From Acidimicrobiaceae bacterium (GTDB lineage: Bacteria > Actinomycetota > Acidimicrobiia > Acidimicrobiales > Ilumatobacteraceae): a stretch of 64,000 nucleotides of DNA. A program made the translations under genes and the position numbers. Location: the NCBI GenBank assembly GCA_020637295.1, contig JACJWF010000002.1, forward strand, positions 372,001 through 436,000, read 5' to 3'. Below, piece by piece: positions 53,560 to 61,810 of this stretch; position 1 is the first letter of the stretch, and each line of letters starts with the position of its first letter. The notes below the pieces were generated by a model. The model had not been told where the DNA came from. It saw only the letters and a list, made by a program, of their open reading frames with translations, and made no database searches.

Positions 53560-54882
53560 ATGGCAGACCTGCTCGACCTCTCCGCCCGCATCATCGACAG
53601 CGGTCTCGTGGACCAACCCGTCAACCGTGTCACCAACGAGCTCAGCGAGATCGCCGACGGGGTGGCGATGGTGGAGAGCTTCAGCCACTGCGTCGCCCTG
53701 CAGACCGGCGACGGGCTGGTGTGCTTCGACGCCTCGGGCGTGCAGACCGGCCAGCAGGTGCGGGACGCCCTGCGCGGCTGGTCGGCCGACCGGGTGAGCC
53801 ACCTCGTCTACACCCACGGCCACGCCGACCATGTGGGCGGCAGCACGTTCTTCCGCGACGACGCGCCGACGGTGGTGGGCCACCAAGCCGTCGCCACACG
53901 CTTGGACCGCTACGCCTACACCAACAACTGGAACCTGCTCATCAACATGCGCCAGTTCGGCGGCATCCGTGGTGACATGAACCTCAACGTCGGCGACACC
54001 GGCGGTGGGGTGGACGTGAAGGCCAACCCCAACGCCCGGCGCTTCCTGCCCGCCACCACGATGCGGCCGGACCACGTCGTCGGCGACCACGACACCATCG
54101 ACGTCGGCGGCCTGCAGATGGAACTGCACCACGCCCGCGGCGAGACCGACGACCACCTGTGGGGCTGGCTCCCGCAGCACAACGCCCTCACGACCGGTGA
54201 CTTCCTCATCTGGAACTTCCCCAACGCGGGCAACCCGCAGAAGGTGCAGCGCTTCCCCATCGAGTGGGCCGCCGCGCTGCGGGCGATGATCGCCAAGGAA
54301 CCGGAACTGCTGCTCCCCGCGCACGGCCTGCCGATCGCCGGGCGGGAGCGCATCACACGCGTGCTCGACGACGTGGCGAGCGCGCTGGAGAACCTGGTGG
54401 CCGAGGTGATCGCGATGATGAACGCCGGCGCCACGCTGGACACCATCGTCCACACCGTGAAGGTTCCGGCCGACACGCTGGCCAAGCCGTACCTGCGTCC
54501 CCTCTACGACGAGCCGGAGTTCGTGGTGCGCGGCGTGTGGCGACAGTTCGGCGGCTGGTGGGACGGCGCGGCCAGCCGGCTGAAGCCCTCCCCCGACGCC
54601 CACCTGGCCGCAGCCATCGCCGCTCTCGCCGGGGGTGCGGACGTGCTACTGCACCGGGCGGAGCAGGCGATGAGCGACAACGACCAGCGCCTGGCCTGCC
54701 ACCTGGCCGACCTCGCCGGCTGGGCTGCGCCTGACGACCCCGCCATCCACGAAGGCCGCGCCGCGATCTACCTCGAGCGCCGCAAGAGCGAGTCCAGCCT
54801 GATGAGCAAGGGCATCTTTGCCGCCGCCGCCCGCGAGAGCCAGGCCGTGGTGGACCGCTACGGCCCGGCTACGAACGGCTGA
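53560..54882 (+). CDS. Metallo-beta-lactamase-fold hydrolase, alkylsulfatase-like
   Basis: A 440-residue protein. The zinc motif THGHADH is at 85-91; a further His (HGLPIAGRERI) and Asp (TTGDFLIW) complete the site. The C-terminal half has the dimerisation-like helical domain of SdsA1/alkyl-sulfatase proteins (YDEPEFVVRGVWRQFGGWWDG, in part). Probably hydrolyses a sulfate or phosphate ester or lactone; the substrate is unknown. Its 3' end overlaps the convergent EamA gene by 14 bases. Confidence 0.83.
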   Translation: MADLLDLSARIIDSGLVDQPVNRVTNELSEIADGVAMVESFSHCVALQTGDGLVCFDASGVQTGQQVRDALRGWSADRVSHLVYTHGHADHVGGSTFFRDDAPTVVGHQAVATRLDRYAYTNNWNLLINMRQFGGIRGDMNLNVGDTGGGVDVKANPNARRFLPATTMRPDHVVGDHDTIDVGGLQMELHHARGETDDHLWGWLPQHNALTTGDFLIWNFPNAGNPQKVQRFPIEWAAALRAMIAKEPELLLPAHGLPIAGRERITRVLDDVASALENLVAEVIAMMNAGATLDTIVHTVKVPADTLAKPYLRPLYDEPEFVVRGVWRQFGGWWDGAASRLKPSPDAHLAAAIAALAGGADVLLHRAEQAMSDNDQRLACHLADLAGWAAPDDPAIHEGRAAIYLERRKSESSLMSKGIFAAAARESQAVVDRYGPATNG

Positions 54883-55711
54883 GCGACACCATCACCAGCG
54901 CGGCCACGGCGAGGGCCAGGCCGAGCGCCTGCCAGCGCCCGATGCGCTCCCGGTCCACGCCGAACGCCAGTGCCACCGTGCTGGCCGGGTAGAGCGACGC
55001 CACCACGGACACGATGCTGAGCTCACCACGGCGCACGGCCTCCAGGTAGAGCACGTTCGCCGCCATGTCCACCACGCCGACACCCATCGATGTGACGATG
55101 GAGGCCCGGTGGGCCACCGGCCGGGCGCCGGAGCCCAGCGCCAGCACCAGGAGCATCGGCACCGACGCCAGGCGGGCGGCGACCAGCGGCCACATGCCCG
55201 AGTTGGCATCGGTGCGCTCGAGGGCGATGAACAGCAACCCGAAGCAGGCGCCGACGCCGATGGCCAGCGCGACGATCCGTGGCGGGGTGTTGTGCGAGTG
55301 CGTGCCGAGCGCGCCGCTGACCAGGGCGATGGCCACGACGGCCAGGGCGATGCCGGCGTAGGCCAGCCCGCTGGGCCGCTCGCCGATGATCAGCGCACCG
55401 GCCACCGGCACCACCGTGCCGACCACCGCGCTGAGAGGCGCCACCACGGTGACGTCCCCGTTGGCGAAGCCGTGGTACAGCCCGGCGATCCCCAGCGCCC
55501 CCACCATGCCGGCGCCCGCACCCCACACCCAGGTGGCGGCCGACGGCACCGGCGAGCCGATGATCAGCACGCCGACGAACACCAGGATCAGGCTGACGAC
55601 CTGACCCACCCCGGCGACGACGATGGCCGACTGGCGCCGGGCAGCGCGGCCGCCGAACCAGTCCCCCACGCCGTAGACCACGGCGGAAGCGAGCGACAGC
55701 AGGATCGGCAT
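54869..55711 (-). CDS. EamA/DMT-family transporter
   Basis: A 280-residue integral membrane protein with ten predicted helices in two EamA halves (starts MPILLSLASAVVYGVGDW; second half begins near NTPPRIVALAIGVGACFG). Exports or imports small metabolites; substrate unknown. The ATG at 55711 lies 25 bases from the divergent aldo/keto reductase start. Confidence 0.85.
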   Translation of the reverse strand: MPILLSLASAVVYGVGDWFGGRAARRQSAIVVAGVGQVVSLILVFVGVLIIGSPVPSAATWVWGAGAGMVGALGIAGLYHGFANGDVTVVAPLSAVVGTVVPVAGALIIGERPSGLAYAGIALAVVAIALVSGALGTHSHNTPPRIVALAIGVGACFGLLFIALERTDANSGMWPLVAARLASVPMLLVLALGSGARPVAHRASIVTSMGVGVVDMAANVLYLEAVRRGELSIVSVVASLYPASTVALAFGVDRERIGRWQALGLALAVAALVMVSLSRS

Positions 55712-55736
55712 GGTCCGCACAGGGTACGGTCGGCCC

Positions 55737-56726
55737 GTGCAGTACACGCCGTTCGGCCGCACCGGCCTCCAGGTCCCCCGCCTCACGCTCGGCACGATGA
55801 CGTTCGCCGGCCAGTGCGACCGGGCCACCTCGTTCGCCATCATGGACGCCGCCGTCGATGCCGGCATCACGATGTTCGACACCGCCGACATGTACCCGGT
55901 CACCACCTATCCCGACGGCATGGGCGACACGGAACGCGTCATCGGCGAGTGGATGAAGGACCGCCGGCGCGACGTGCTGATCGCCACCAAGTGCTTCTTC
56001 CCCAGCGGCTACCGGCCGTGGGAGGGTGGTAACTCGCGGCACAACATCATGCGCTCCGTCGAAGGGTCGCTGCGTCGGCTTCAGACCGACCACATCGACC
56101 TCTACCAGGTGCACTCGTGGGACCCGCGCACCCCGATCGACGAGACGCTGCAGGCGATGGACGACCTGGTCCGCAGCGGCAAGGTCCGCTACGTGGGCTG
56201 CAGCAACACCCTCGCCTACCAGCTGGCCCGCTCCCTGGGCCGGGCCGAGGTGCTCGGCACGGCGCGGTTCGACTGCATCCAGCCCCGCTACAACCTGCTG
56301 TTCCGCGAGTTCGAGCGGGAACTGCTGCCGCTGTGTGGCGAAGAAGGCCTGGCGGTCATCCCCTACAACCCGCTGGCCGGCGGGTTCCTCAGCGGCAAGC
56401 ACGCCCCGGGCTCCGCCGCTGCGGGTACCCGCTTCGAGTCCGGCACGCAGGGCGACCGCTATCGCGAGCGGTACTGGAACGAGCGGGCCTTCGAGACCGT
56501 GGAGGCCATCCGTCCGCTGGCTGCCGACGCCGGCGTGTCGATGGCGACGCTGGCGATGCAGTGGGTGCTGGCCCACCCGGCCGTGACCAGCCCGATCGTC
56601 GGCGCGTCACGACCCGAGCAGTTGGACGACGCCGTGGCTGCGGTGCACACCCGCCTGGACCCTGCGCTGAAGGCCCGCCTGGACGAGTTGACCCACGACT
56701 TCCGCTTCGGCGACGCGCCTCGCTGA
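55737..56726 (+). CDS. Aldo/keto reductase
   Basis: A 329-residue AKR TIM barrel. MFDTADMYP contains catalytic Asp and Tyr, ATKCFF the Lys, and QVHSWDPRTPI the His; the NADPH site is IVGASRPEQLDDAV. Starts at a GTG (VQYTPFGRTGLQVPRL); an upstream in-frame ATG would overlap the divergent transporter start. Substrate unknown. Confidence 0.9.
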   Translation: MQYTPFGRTGLQVPRLTLGTMTFAGQCDRATSFAIMDAAVDAGITMFDTADMYPVTTYPDGMGDTERVIGEWMKDRRRDVLIATKCFFPSGYRPWEGGNSRHNIMRSVEGSLRRLQTDHIDLYQVHSWDPRTPIDETLQAMDDLVRSGKVRYVGCSNTLAYQLARSLGRAEVLGTARFDCIQPRYNLLFREFERELLPLCGEEGLAVIPYNPLAGGFLSGKHAPGSAAAGTRFESGTQGDRYRERYWNERAFETVEAIRPLAADAGVSMATLAMQWVLAHPAVTSPIVGASRPEQLDDAVAAVHTRLDPALKARLDELTHDFRFGDAPR

Positions 56727-56729
56727 GCT

Positions 56730-57062
56730 TCAGCCGGGCACGGGATCCGAAGCCTGGCGGCCGCCGGAGGTGACGTGCTCCGTCCAACGGCTGCCGTCCC
56801 AGTACCGCATCTCGTAGCGGCGATGCGGGTCCGGGAACCAGCCGGCGGGCGACGTCGCGCCGCCTCCGTAGGCGGCGACGGGCACTCCCAACTGCACGTC
56901 CTGCTTGGGCTTCAGCACGGCGATGATGATGATCCCGATCAGGCCGAGGATCAGGCCCAGCGCGAACCCTTGCCCGCCGCGACCCTTGGACTTCCCGATG
57001 GCACCGCCGATGAGCCCGCACACGACCCAGATGACGATGTAGACCGCTGCCCCGCCTTCCAT
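56730..57062 (-). CDS. DUF2510-domain membrane protein
   Basis: A 110-residue protein: two closely spaced N-terminal transmembrane segments with Gly-rich packing (about 7-25 and 31-48), then a DUF2510-type C-terminus with GWFPDPHRRYEMRYWDG, the actinobacterial WYPDP...WDG..WT signature. The first part resembles GlsB/YeaQ-like small membrane proteins. It converges on the aldo/keto reductase. Confidence 0.75.
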   Translation of the reverse strand: MEGGAAVYIVIWVVCGLIGGAIGKSKGRGGQGFALGLILGLIGIIIIAVLKPKQDVQLGVPVAAYGGGATSPAGWFPDPHRRYEMRYWDGSRWTEHVTSGGRQASDPVPG

Positions 57063-57142
57063 TGCGGCACTCCCTTCCTGAGGACGTGCAAGCACCCTAG
57101 TGGAGCGGCTCGCGCTGGGGAGACACACTGGGCAGGTTGCGG

Positions 57143-57216
57143 TGGGCGTAGCCGGACTCGAACCGGAGACCTCCACCGTGTCAAGGTGGCGCTCTAACCA
57201 ACTGAGCTATACGCCC
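57143..57216 (-). tRNA. tRNA-Val (GAC)
   Basis: Complete 74-base cloverleaf on the minus strand: 7-bp acceptor stem GGGCGTA/TACGCCC, D-arm GCTC...GAGC, anticodon stem CCACC/GGTGG with loop TTGACAC (anticodon GAC), 5-base variable loop and T-arm with TTCGAGT. The CCA end is not fully encoded (ACCG follows). A58 is present, so it is a potential TrmI substrate. Confidence 0.97.
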
Positions 57217-57241
57217 GTACAGCGAGTGTCGAATCTACCAG

Positions 57242-58294
57242 TCAACGCAGCCGGAGCGACACCTCGTTGGCCAGAAGCCTGCCGGCCCGGGTGAGGCGCA
57301 CCCGCTCCCCGTCATCGATCACCAGACCCTCCAACCCCTCGACATCCAGCGCCGCCCGTGGCACGCCGTCGCGCATCCGCAAGGCCAGTTGCAGGCCCTC
57401 GATCCGCCGGGTCTCCTCGTCCAGCGACTCCCCCGCGGCCTCCGTTGGCTGCCCTGCCTCCACTGCGGCGATGTAGCGCTCCGGTGTGCGCAGGTTCCAC
57501 CATCGCCGCCCCGTGCGGTGGCTGTGCGCCGCGCTCCCGAAGCCGAGGTAGTCGCCCTGCTGCCAGTACAGGATGTTGTGGCGGCACTCGTGACCGGGCA
57601 ACGCCCAGTTGGACACCTCGTAATTGGCCAGGCCGGCAGCCGTCAGCGCATCGTCCGCCGCCTCGTACTTGTCGGCCAGGTCGTCGTCGTCGGGATGCCG
57701 GCGACTGTCCGACGCCAGTGGCGTGCCCGCCTCCACCGTCAGTGCGTAGGCGGAGATGTGCGGTGGTTCCAGTGCCAGCGCCGCCGCCAGCGTCGACTGC
57801 CAGTCCTCCAGCCGCTCCCTCGCCGCCCCGTAGATCAGGTCGAGGTTGAACGTCGGGATGCCCGACGCCCGGACTGCCGCGACTGCGGCCACCACGTTCG
57901 TTGGGTCGTGGGTGCGGCCCAGCGAGGCCAGCACGCGCGGCACCATGGACTGCACACCGATGCTCACCCTGGTGACGCCCGCGGCGCGGTAGGTGCGCAT
58001 CAACTCCGGCGTCACGTCGTCCGGGTTGCACTCGATCGTCACCTCGGCACCGTCCACCACGGGGACCGCGCCCAGCACGCCGGTCAGCGCCGCGCCGTCC
58101 ACCAGCGTCGGGGTGCCGCCGCCGACGAACACGCTGGTCACCGGCGGGAGGCCACTGCGGCGGAGGTCGGCCGTCAACGCGGCCAAGTACGCATCCTGCA
58201 GATGGTGGCGGTCCGTCCACGTGGCGAACGCGCAGTAGTCGCAACGCCGCGCGCAGAACGGGATGTGCAGATAGACGCCGAACGGGTCGGTCAC
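57242..58294 (-). CDS. hemW: HemW-like radical SAM haem chaperone
   Basis: A 350-residue radical-SAM protein. C14, C18 and C21 (CARRCDYC) bind the 4Fe-4S cluster; GGGTPTLVDG and YEVSNWALPGHECRHN are HemW/HemN signatures. It lacks the extra N-terminal residues of true coproporphyrinogen dehydrogenase, so a haem-insertion role is favoured. It lies 42 bases after bldD and may share its transcript. Confidence 0.9.
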   Translation of the reverse strand: MTDPFGVYLHIPFCARRCDYCAFATWTDRHHLQDAYLAALTADLRRSGLPPVTSVFVGGGTPTLVDGAALTGVLGAVPVVDGAEVTIECNPDDVTPELMRTYRAAGVTRVSIGVQSMVPRVLASLGRTHDPTNVVAAVAAVRASGIPTFNLDLIYGAARERLEDWQSTLAAALALEPPHISAYALTVEAGTPLASDSRRHPDDDDLADKYEAADDALTAAGLANYEVSNWALPGHECRHNILYWQQGDYLGFGSAAHSHRTGRRWWNLRTPERYIAAVEAGQPTEAAGESLDEETRRIEGLQLALRMRDGVPRAALDVEGLEGLVIDDGERVRLTRAGRLLANEVSLRLR

Positions 58295-58336
58295 CCGCAG
58301 GACGCTAGCGGGACGGGGCGAACGGAGCGCCGGGGA

Positions 58337-58843
58337 TCAGGGGCGGTACAGCAGGTCGAGCGCGTCGAGGCGCTGACCCACCTGGTCCACCGGCACGTCC
58401 AGCATGGCGGCGATGGCGCGGGTGTCGTCGCCGCGCACCGTGATGACCTTGCCGTTGAAGTCCTGCCGCTGCACCTGGATCATCTTCAGGAACCGGGTGA
58501 GCATCTCGAACGGCTGGCCGGCCAACTGGCTGAGCTTCAGCAGGTCGATGGCCAACTTCTTGTTCTGCTGCACGTCGGTGTCGGTGGGGACGGTGACGTC
58601 CTCCCGCGGCAGCAACTGGTCCACCGGCACGTTGTAGAACTTGGCCAGGCGCTCCAGCCGGGGCACGGAGATGGCCCGCTCGCCACGCTCGTAGGCGCCG
58701 AGCACCGACGCCTTGAACTCCTCGGCCGACTCGGCCTCGACTTCCTGCAGCGACAGACGCTTCTGCCGGCGGATCACACGAAGGCGATCACCGACCTTCC
58801 TGCTGTATGGGGAGGAAGTGACATCGTCGTCGAATTCACGCAT
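58337..58843 (-). CDS. bldD: BldD-like c-di-GMP-responsive regulator
   Basis: A 168-residue protein of the BldD family. N-terminal XRE helix-turn-helix (about 17-78; VGDRLRVIRRQKRLSLQEVE and LGAYERGERAISVPRLERLA, in part), then the C-terminal domain with RQD at 126-128, eight residues, and RGDD at 137-140: exactly the RxD-x8-RxxD signature that binds tetrameric c-di-GMP in Streptomyces BldD. GAAGG lies eight bases before the ATG. A BldD-box-like palindrome occurs 84 bases upstream. In Streptomyces BldD represses development genes and itself. Confidence 0.92.
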   Translation of the reverse strand: MREFDDDVTSSPYSRKVGDRLRVIRRQKRLSLQEVEAESAEEFKASVLGAYERGERAISVPRLERLAKFYNVPVDQLLPREDVTVPTDTDVQQNKKLAIDLLKLSQLAGQPFEMLTRFLKMIQVQRQDFNGKVITVRGDDTRAIAAMLDVPVDQVGQRLDALDLLYRP

Positions 58844-58926
58844 CGTGGGACCTTCTCGGTTCGGAAGATTGTTCCGGTGGGGGCTGTCCTTCACAGCCTG
58901 ACACAACTATCGGATGAAATCAACGC

Positions 58927-58947
58927 AGAGTGAAGTCACTTCACTCT
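58927..58947. promoter_or_regulatory. BldD-box-like palindrome upstream of bldD
   Basis: AGAGTGAAGT-C-ACTTCACTCT, a perfect 21-base palindrome, contains AGTGA-AG-TCACT, close to the AGTGA-n-TCAC core of BldD sites. It lies 84 bases upstream of the bldD ATG and overlaps the rsmE stop codon, so it is probably the autoregulatory operator. Confidence 0.65.
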
Positions 58948-59637
58948 CTGCGATGAATTGGCCGCCGCGAGCGGTGCTTCCACCACCACCCGTGACGCAG
59001 CGACGATGGCGGCCGTCTCGACTCTCAAGATCGTCTGCCCCAGCGTTGCCGTGGCCGGGGCCATGGCCACCTCCTCCGCGGTGCAACCTCCTTCGGGGCC
59101 GACGACCACCCGGTGGGCGATCACCCCGGCCGCGCCGGCAGGGTCCAGCAGCACGCTGCCCGCTGTCGCCAGCACGTCCGTTACGGGCAGCGGCCCCTCC
59201 AGCGCGGGCAGCCACACCCGCCGGCTCTGCGAGGCGGCTTCACGCACCACTCGATGCAGCCGTTCGATCTGGCGGGCAGCCCGAGTGGCATCCCAGCGGA
59301 CCACGCTGCGGGCGAAGTTCGCCAGCACAATGCGGGTGGCGCCCACCTCCGTGAGCTTCTGCACCATCCACTCCAGCCGGTCGCCCTTCGGGATCGCCGT
59401 CACCACCTCGCACGGCACCGGAGCATCCTCGGCGGTGATGTCGCCGGCGGCATCCAGCCCACCACCCTTCACCACCGTAGGGAGCCACCGGCCGGCGCCG
59501 TCGCTGACCGTGACCACCTCCCCATCGCGCAGGCGGAGCACACGGAACAGGTGATGGCCGTCGGCGGGTTCCGGCTCCGGCGCCTCCAGCGACGACACGA
59601 ACAGGTGCGCCGCACTGCTGCGTAGCACCGGGTTCAC
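58936..59637 (-). CDS. rsmE: 16S rRNA m3U1498 methyltransferase
   Basis: A 233-residue SPOUT enzyme. HLFRVLRLRDGEVV in the PUA-like N-domain, then AIPKGDRLEWMVQKLTEVG and the knot motif VVVGPEGGCTAEE and LGQTILRVETA. The GTG start overlaps the dnaJ stop (GTGA). hrcA-dnaJ-rsmE is a frequent order. Confidence 0.94.
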   Translation of the reverse strand: MNPVLRSSAAHLFVSSLEAPEPEPADGHHLFRVLRLRDGEVVTVSDGAGRWLPTVVKGGGLDAAGDITAEDAPVPCEVVTAIPKGDRLEWMVQKLTEVGATRIVLANFARSVVRWDATRAARQIERLHRVVREAASQSRRVWLPALEGPLPVTDVLATAGSVLLDPAGAAGVIAHRVVVGPEGGCTAEEVAMAPATATLGQTILRVETAAIVAASRVVVEAPLAAANSSQRVK

Positions 59638-60749
59638 TGGAACGCCGACTTGATGCGGGCGAACAGCCCGGTCTCCTGGTGCAACTCCTCGCCGCGGGCT
59701 GCCGCGTACTGACGAAGCAGGTCGGCCTCGCCGTCGCTCAGCTTGGTGGGCACGTCGAGGCGCACCTTCACCCGCAGATCCCCGCGCCCACGCCCCTGCA
59801 GACGGGGCACCCCGCGCTGACGCAGGACGAACTCGCGCCCCGGCTGGGTGCCCGGTGGCACGACGATCTCCTCGTCGCCGTCGAGCGTCGCGATGGTGAA
59901 CTTGGTGCCCAACGCAGCCTGGGCGAAGCCGACGGGCAGGTCGGTGACAAGGTCGTCGCCTTCACGACGGAAGCGCTCATGAGGGGCGACGCGCACGTGG
60001 ACGTAGAGGTCGCCCGTGCTTCCCCCGCGGGGCCCGACCGCGCCGCGCCCGGTGAGCCGCAGCGTGGAGCCGGTGTCCACGCCGGCGGGCACGTCCACCT
60101 GGTATGTCTTCTCGGCAATGGTGCGTCCGTCGCCGCCGCACGTGGTGCACGGGGTGACGATGACCTGGCCGAGACCGTTGCAGCGCGGGCACGCCGAGGA
60201 CGTGACCATCTGGCCGAGCAGGCTCTGGCGCACCCGCTGCACCTGGCCTCGCCCGCCGCAGTCCGAGCACGTGACGGGCTTGGTGCCCTCCCCCGCCCCG
60301 GTGCCACTGCAGTCCTCGCAGCGCAGTGCAGTGCGCACGGTGATCGGCACGGTGGCACCGAACACGGCGTGCTCGAAGGAGACGTCGGCGACCACCTCGA
60401 TGTCCTGCCCGCGGGGCGGGCCCGACGGGCCTCGCGTGCCACCGAAGGGGCCGCCGCCGCCGAAGAACGCGTCGAACAGGTCGCCGAGGCCAGCTGAACC
60501 GAACACGTCACCGGGCCCCTGCCCGGCGCCGCCGACGCCACGCTCGCCGAAGCGGTCGTAGCGGGCGCGCTGCTCGGGATCGCTGAGCACTTCGTAGGCA
60601 CGGGCCACCTGCTTGAACCGCTCCTCTGCCGCCGCGTCGCCGGGGTTGGCGTCCGGGTGCAGCTCGCGGGCCAGCTTGCGGTAGGCCTTCTTCAACTCGT
60701 CCGCGCTCGCTGTGCGGGGCACACCCAGCAGCTCGTAGTAGTCAGCCAT
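59634..60749 (-). CDS. dnaJ: Chaperone DnaJ
   Basis: A 371-residue type I J-protein: J domain with HPD (about 33-35), Gly/Phe-rich linker (GGGGPFGGTRGPSG), four zinc-finger CxxCxGxG repeats (CEDCSGTG, CSDCGGRG, CPRCNGLG, CTTCGGDG) and the C-terminal substrate-binding barrel. It activates DnaK. The start overlaps hrcA by eight bases; the in-frame GTG upstream is less likely. Confidence 0.96.
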   Translation of the reverse strand: MADYYELLGVPRTASADELKKAYRKLARELHPDANPGDAAAEERFKQVARAYEVLSDPEQRARYDRFGERGVGGAGQGPGDVFGSAGLGDLFDAFFGGGGPFGGTRGPSGPPRGQDIEVVADVSFEHAVFGATVPITVRTALRCEDCSGTGAGEGTKPVTCSDCGGRGQVQRVRQSLLGQMVTSSACPRCNGLGQVIVTPCTTCGGDGRTIAEKTYQVDVPAGVDTGSTLRLTGRGAVGPRGGSTGDLYVHVRVAPHERFRREGDDLVTDLPVGFAQAALGTKFTIATLDGDEEIVVPPGTQPGREFVLRQRGVPRLQGRGRGDLRVKVRLDVPTKLSDGEADLLRQYAAARGEELHQETGLFARIKSAFQ

Positions 60750-61749
60750 TCGCACTCCCGTCACCGAGGTGGCGGCCCAGCCGGTCGCTCACGACCTCGA
60801 CGGTAGCAAGGGCCTGCGGATAGTCCATCCGCGTCGGGCCGAGCACACCGACTGTCCCGAGTTGCTCGCCGTCCACCACCACCGGCTTGACGATGACGGA
60901 GCACGCGGCCAGCGGTTGGATGCCGTGCTCGGCGCCGATGGCCACCGACAACCCCCGGTCGAGGATGTCGCGGACCAGCGAGACGATGACGTACTGCTGC
61001 TCCAGCGTGTGCAGCACCGTGCGGACGGTGTCCACCGCATCGAACGCGCTGGCCATGGCCGACGCGCCGCCGACGAACACGGGCTCCTCGGCCCTCAGCT
61101 CGCCGAGCGCGGCCACGGCCGCGGCACAGATCTGGTCCACCGCGTCGTCACCAGTGGGCGGCACCTGCCCCATGTCGTCCAGCGGGCGGCCCACCAGGTG
61201 AGCGGCGAGATGTGCCGACGCAGCGGAGCAGCGCAGCTCGGAGATGTCCGTCGCGGACTCGAACGTCTGGTTCTCCACGGAGCCGTTCGACAGCACCACC
61301 ACGGCAGTGGCGTGGCGGGCCGACAGCGACACCACCTGAGCCGAACGGATGGTGGCCGTCTCCACCCGTGGGCCGACCACGACGGCGGCGTGGTGAGTGA
61401 CCTGGGCCAGCAGGTTGCTGGTGCGGTGCAGCATCTCCTCCAGGCGACCGTGCGCTGTGTCGAAGAACTGGCCCACGCGGGTCTGCGCGTCGCGGTCCAG
61501 CACGCCCGGCGCGGCCATGTGGTCGACGAAGAAGCGGTACCCCTTGTCCGTGGGGATGCGGCCGGCGGACGTGTGCGGTTGCACGAGGTAGCCCTCCTGC
61601 TCCAGCACGGCCATCTCGTTGCGAACGGTGGCGGAGCTGACCCGCACGCCCGGCGCGTCGGCCACATGCGTGGACCCCACGGGCTGGGCGGTGGCGATGT
61701 ACTCCTGAACCACGGCTCGCAAGATGGCCGTCTTGCGATCGTCGAGCAT
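60742..61749 (-). CDS. hrcA: Heat-inducible transcription repressor HrcA
   Basis: A 335-residue repressor. N-terminal winged helix with SSATVRNEMAVLEQEGYLVQPHTSAGRIP (quoted in part as VRNEMAVLEQEGYL), followed by the GAF-like domain and insert. It binds CIRCE, a copy of which lies 35 bases upstream of its ATG, so it controls its own operon with dnaJ and rsmE. No dnaK or groE is in the window. Confidence 0.95.
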   Translation of the reverse strand: MLDDRKTAILRAVVQEYIATAQPVGSTHVADAPGVRVSSATVRNEMAVLEQEGYLVQPHTSAGRIPTDKGYRFFVDHMAAPGVLDRDAQTRVGQFFDTAHGRLEEMLHRTSNLLAQVTHHAAVVVGPRVETATIRSAQVVSLSARHATAVVVLSNGSVENQTFESATDISELRCSAASAHLAAHLVGRPLDDMGQVPPTGDDAVDQICAAAVAALGELRAEEPVFVGGASAMASAFDAVDTVRTVLHTLEQQYVIVSLVRDILDRGLSVAIGAEHGIQPLAACSVIVKPVVVDGEQLGTVGVLGPTRMDYPQALATVEVVSDRLGRHLGDGSANG

Positions 61750-61783
61750 CGGTGTTCCCTCCCCTCAGTCGGTCGGTGCGGCG

Positions 61784-61810
61784 CTGGCACTCAAGGCTAC
61801 CGACTGCCAG
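61784..61810 (-). promoter_or_regulatory. CIRCE operator
   Basis: On the minus strand: CTGGCAGTC, nine bases, GAGTGCCAG; the perfect form would be CTGGCACTC-N9-GAGTGCCAG, so one base differs. It lies 35 bases before the hrcA start and over the photolyase stop codon. HrcA should bind it to shut off hrcA-dnaJ-rsmE. Confidence 0.8.
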
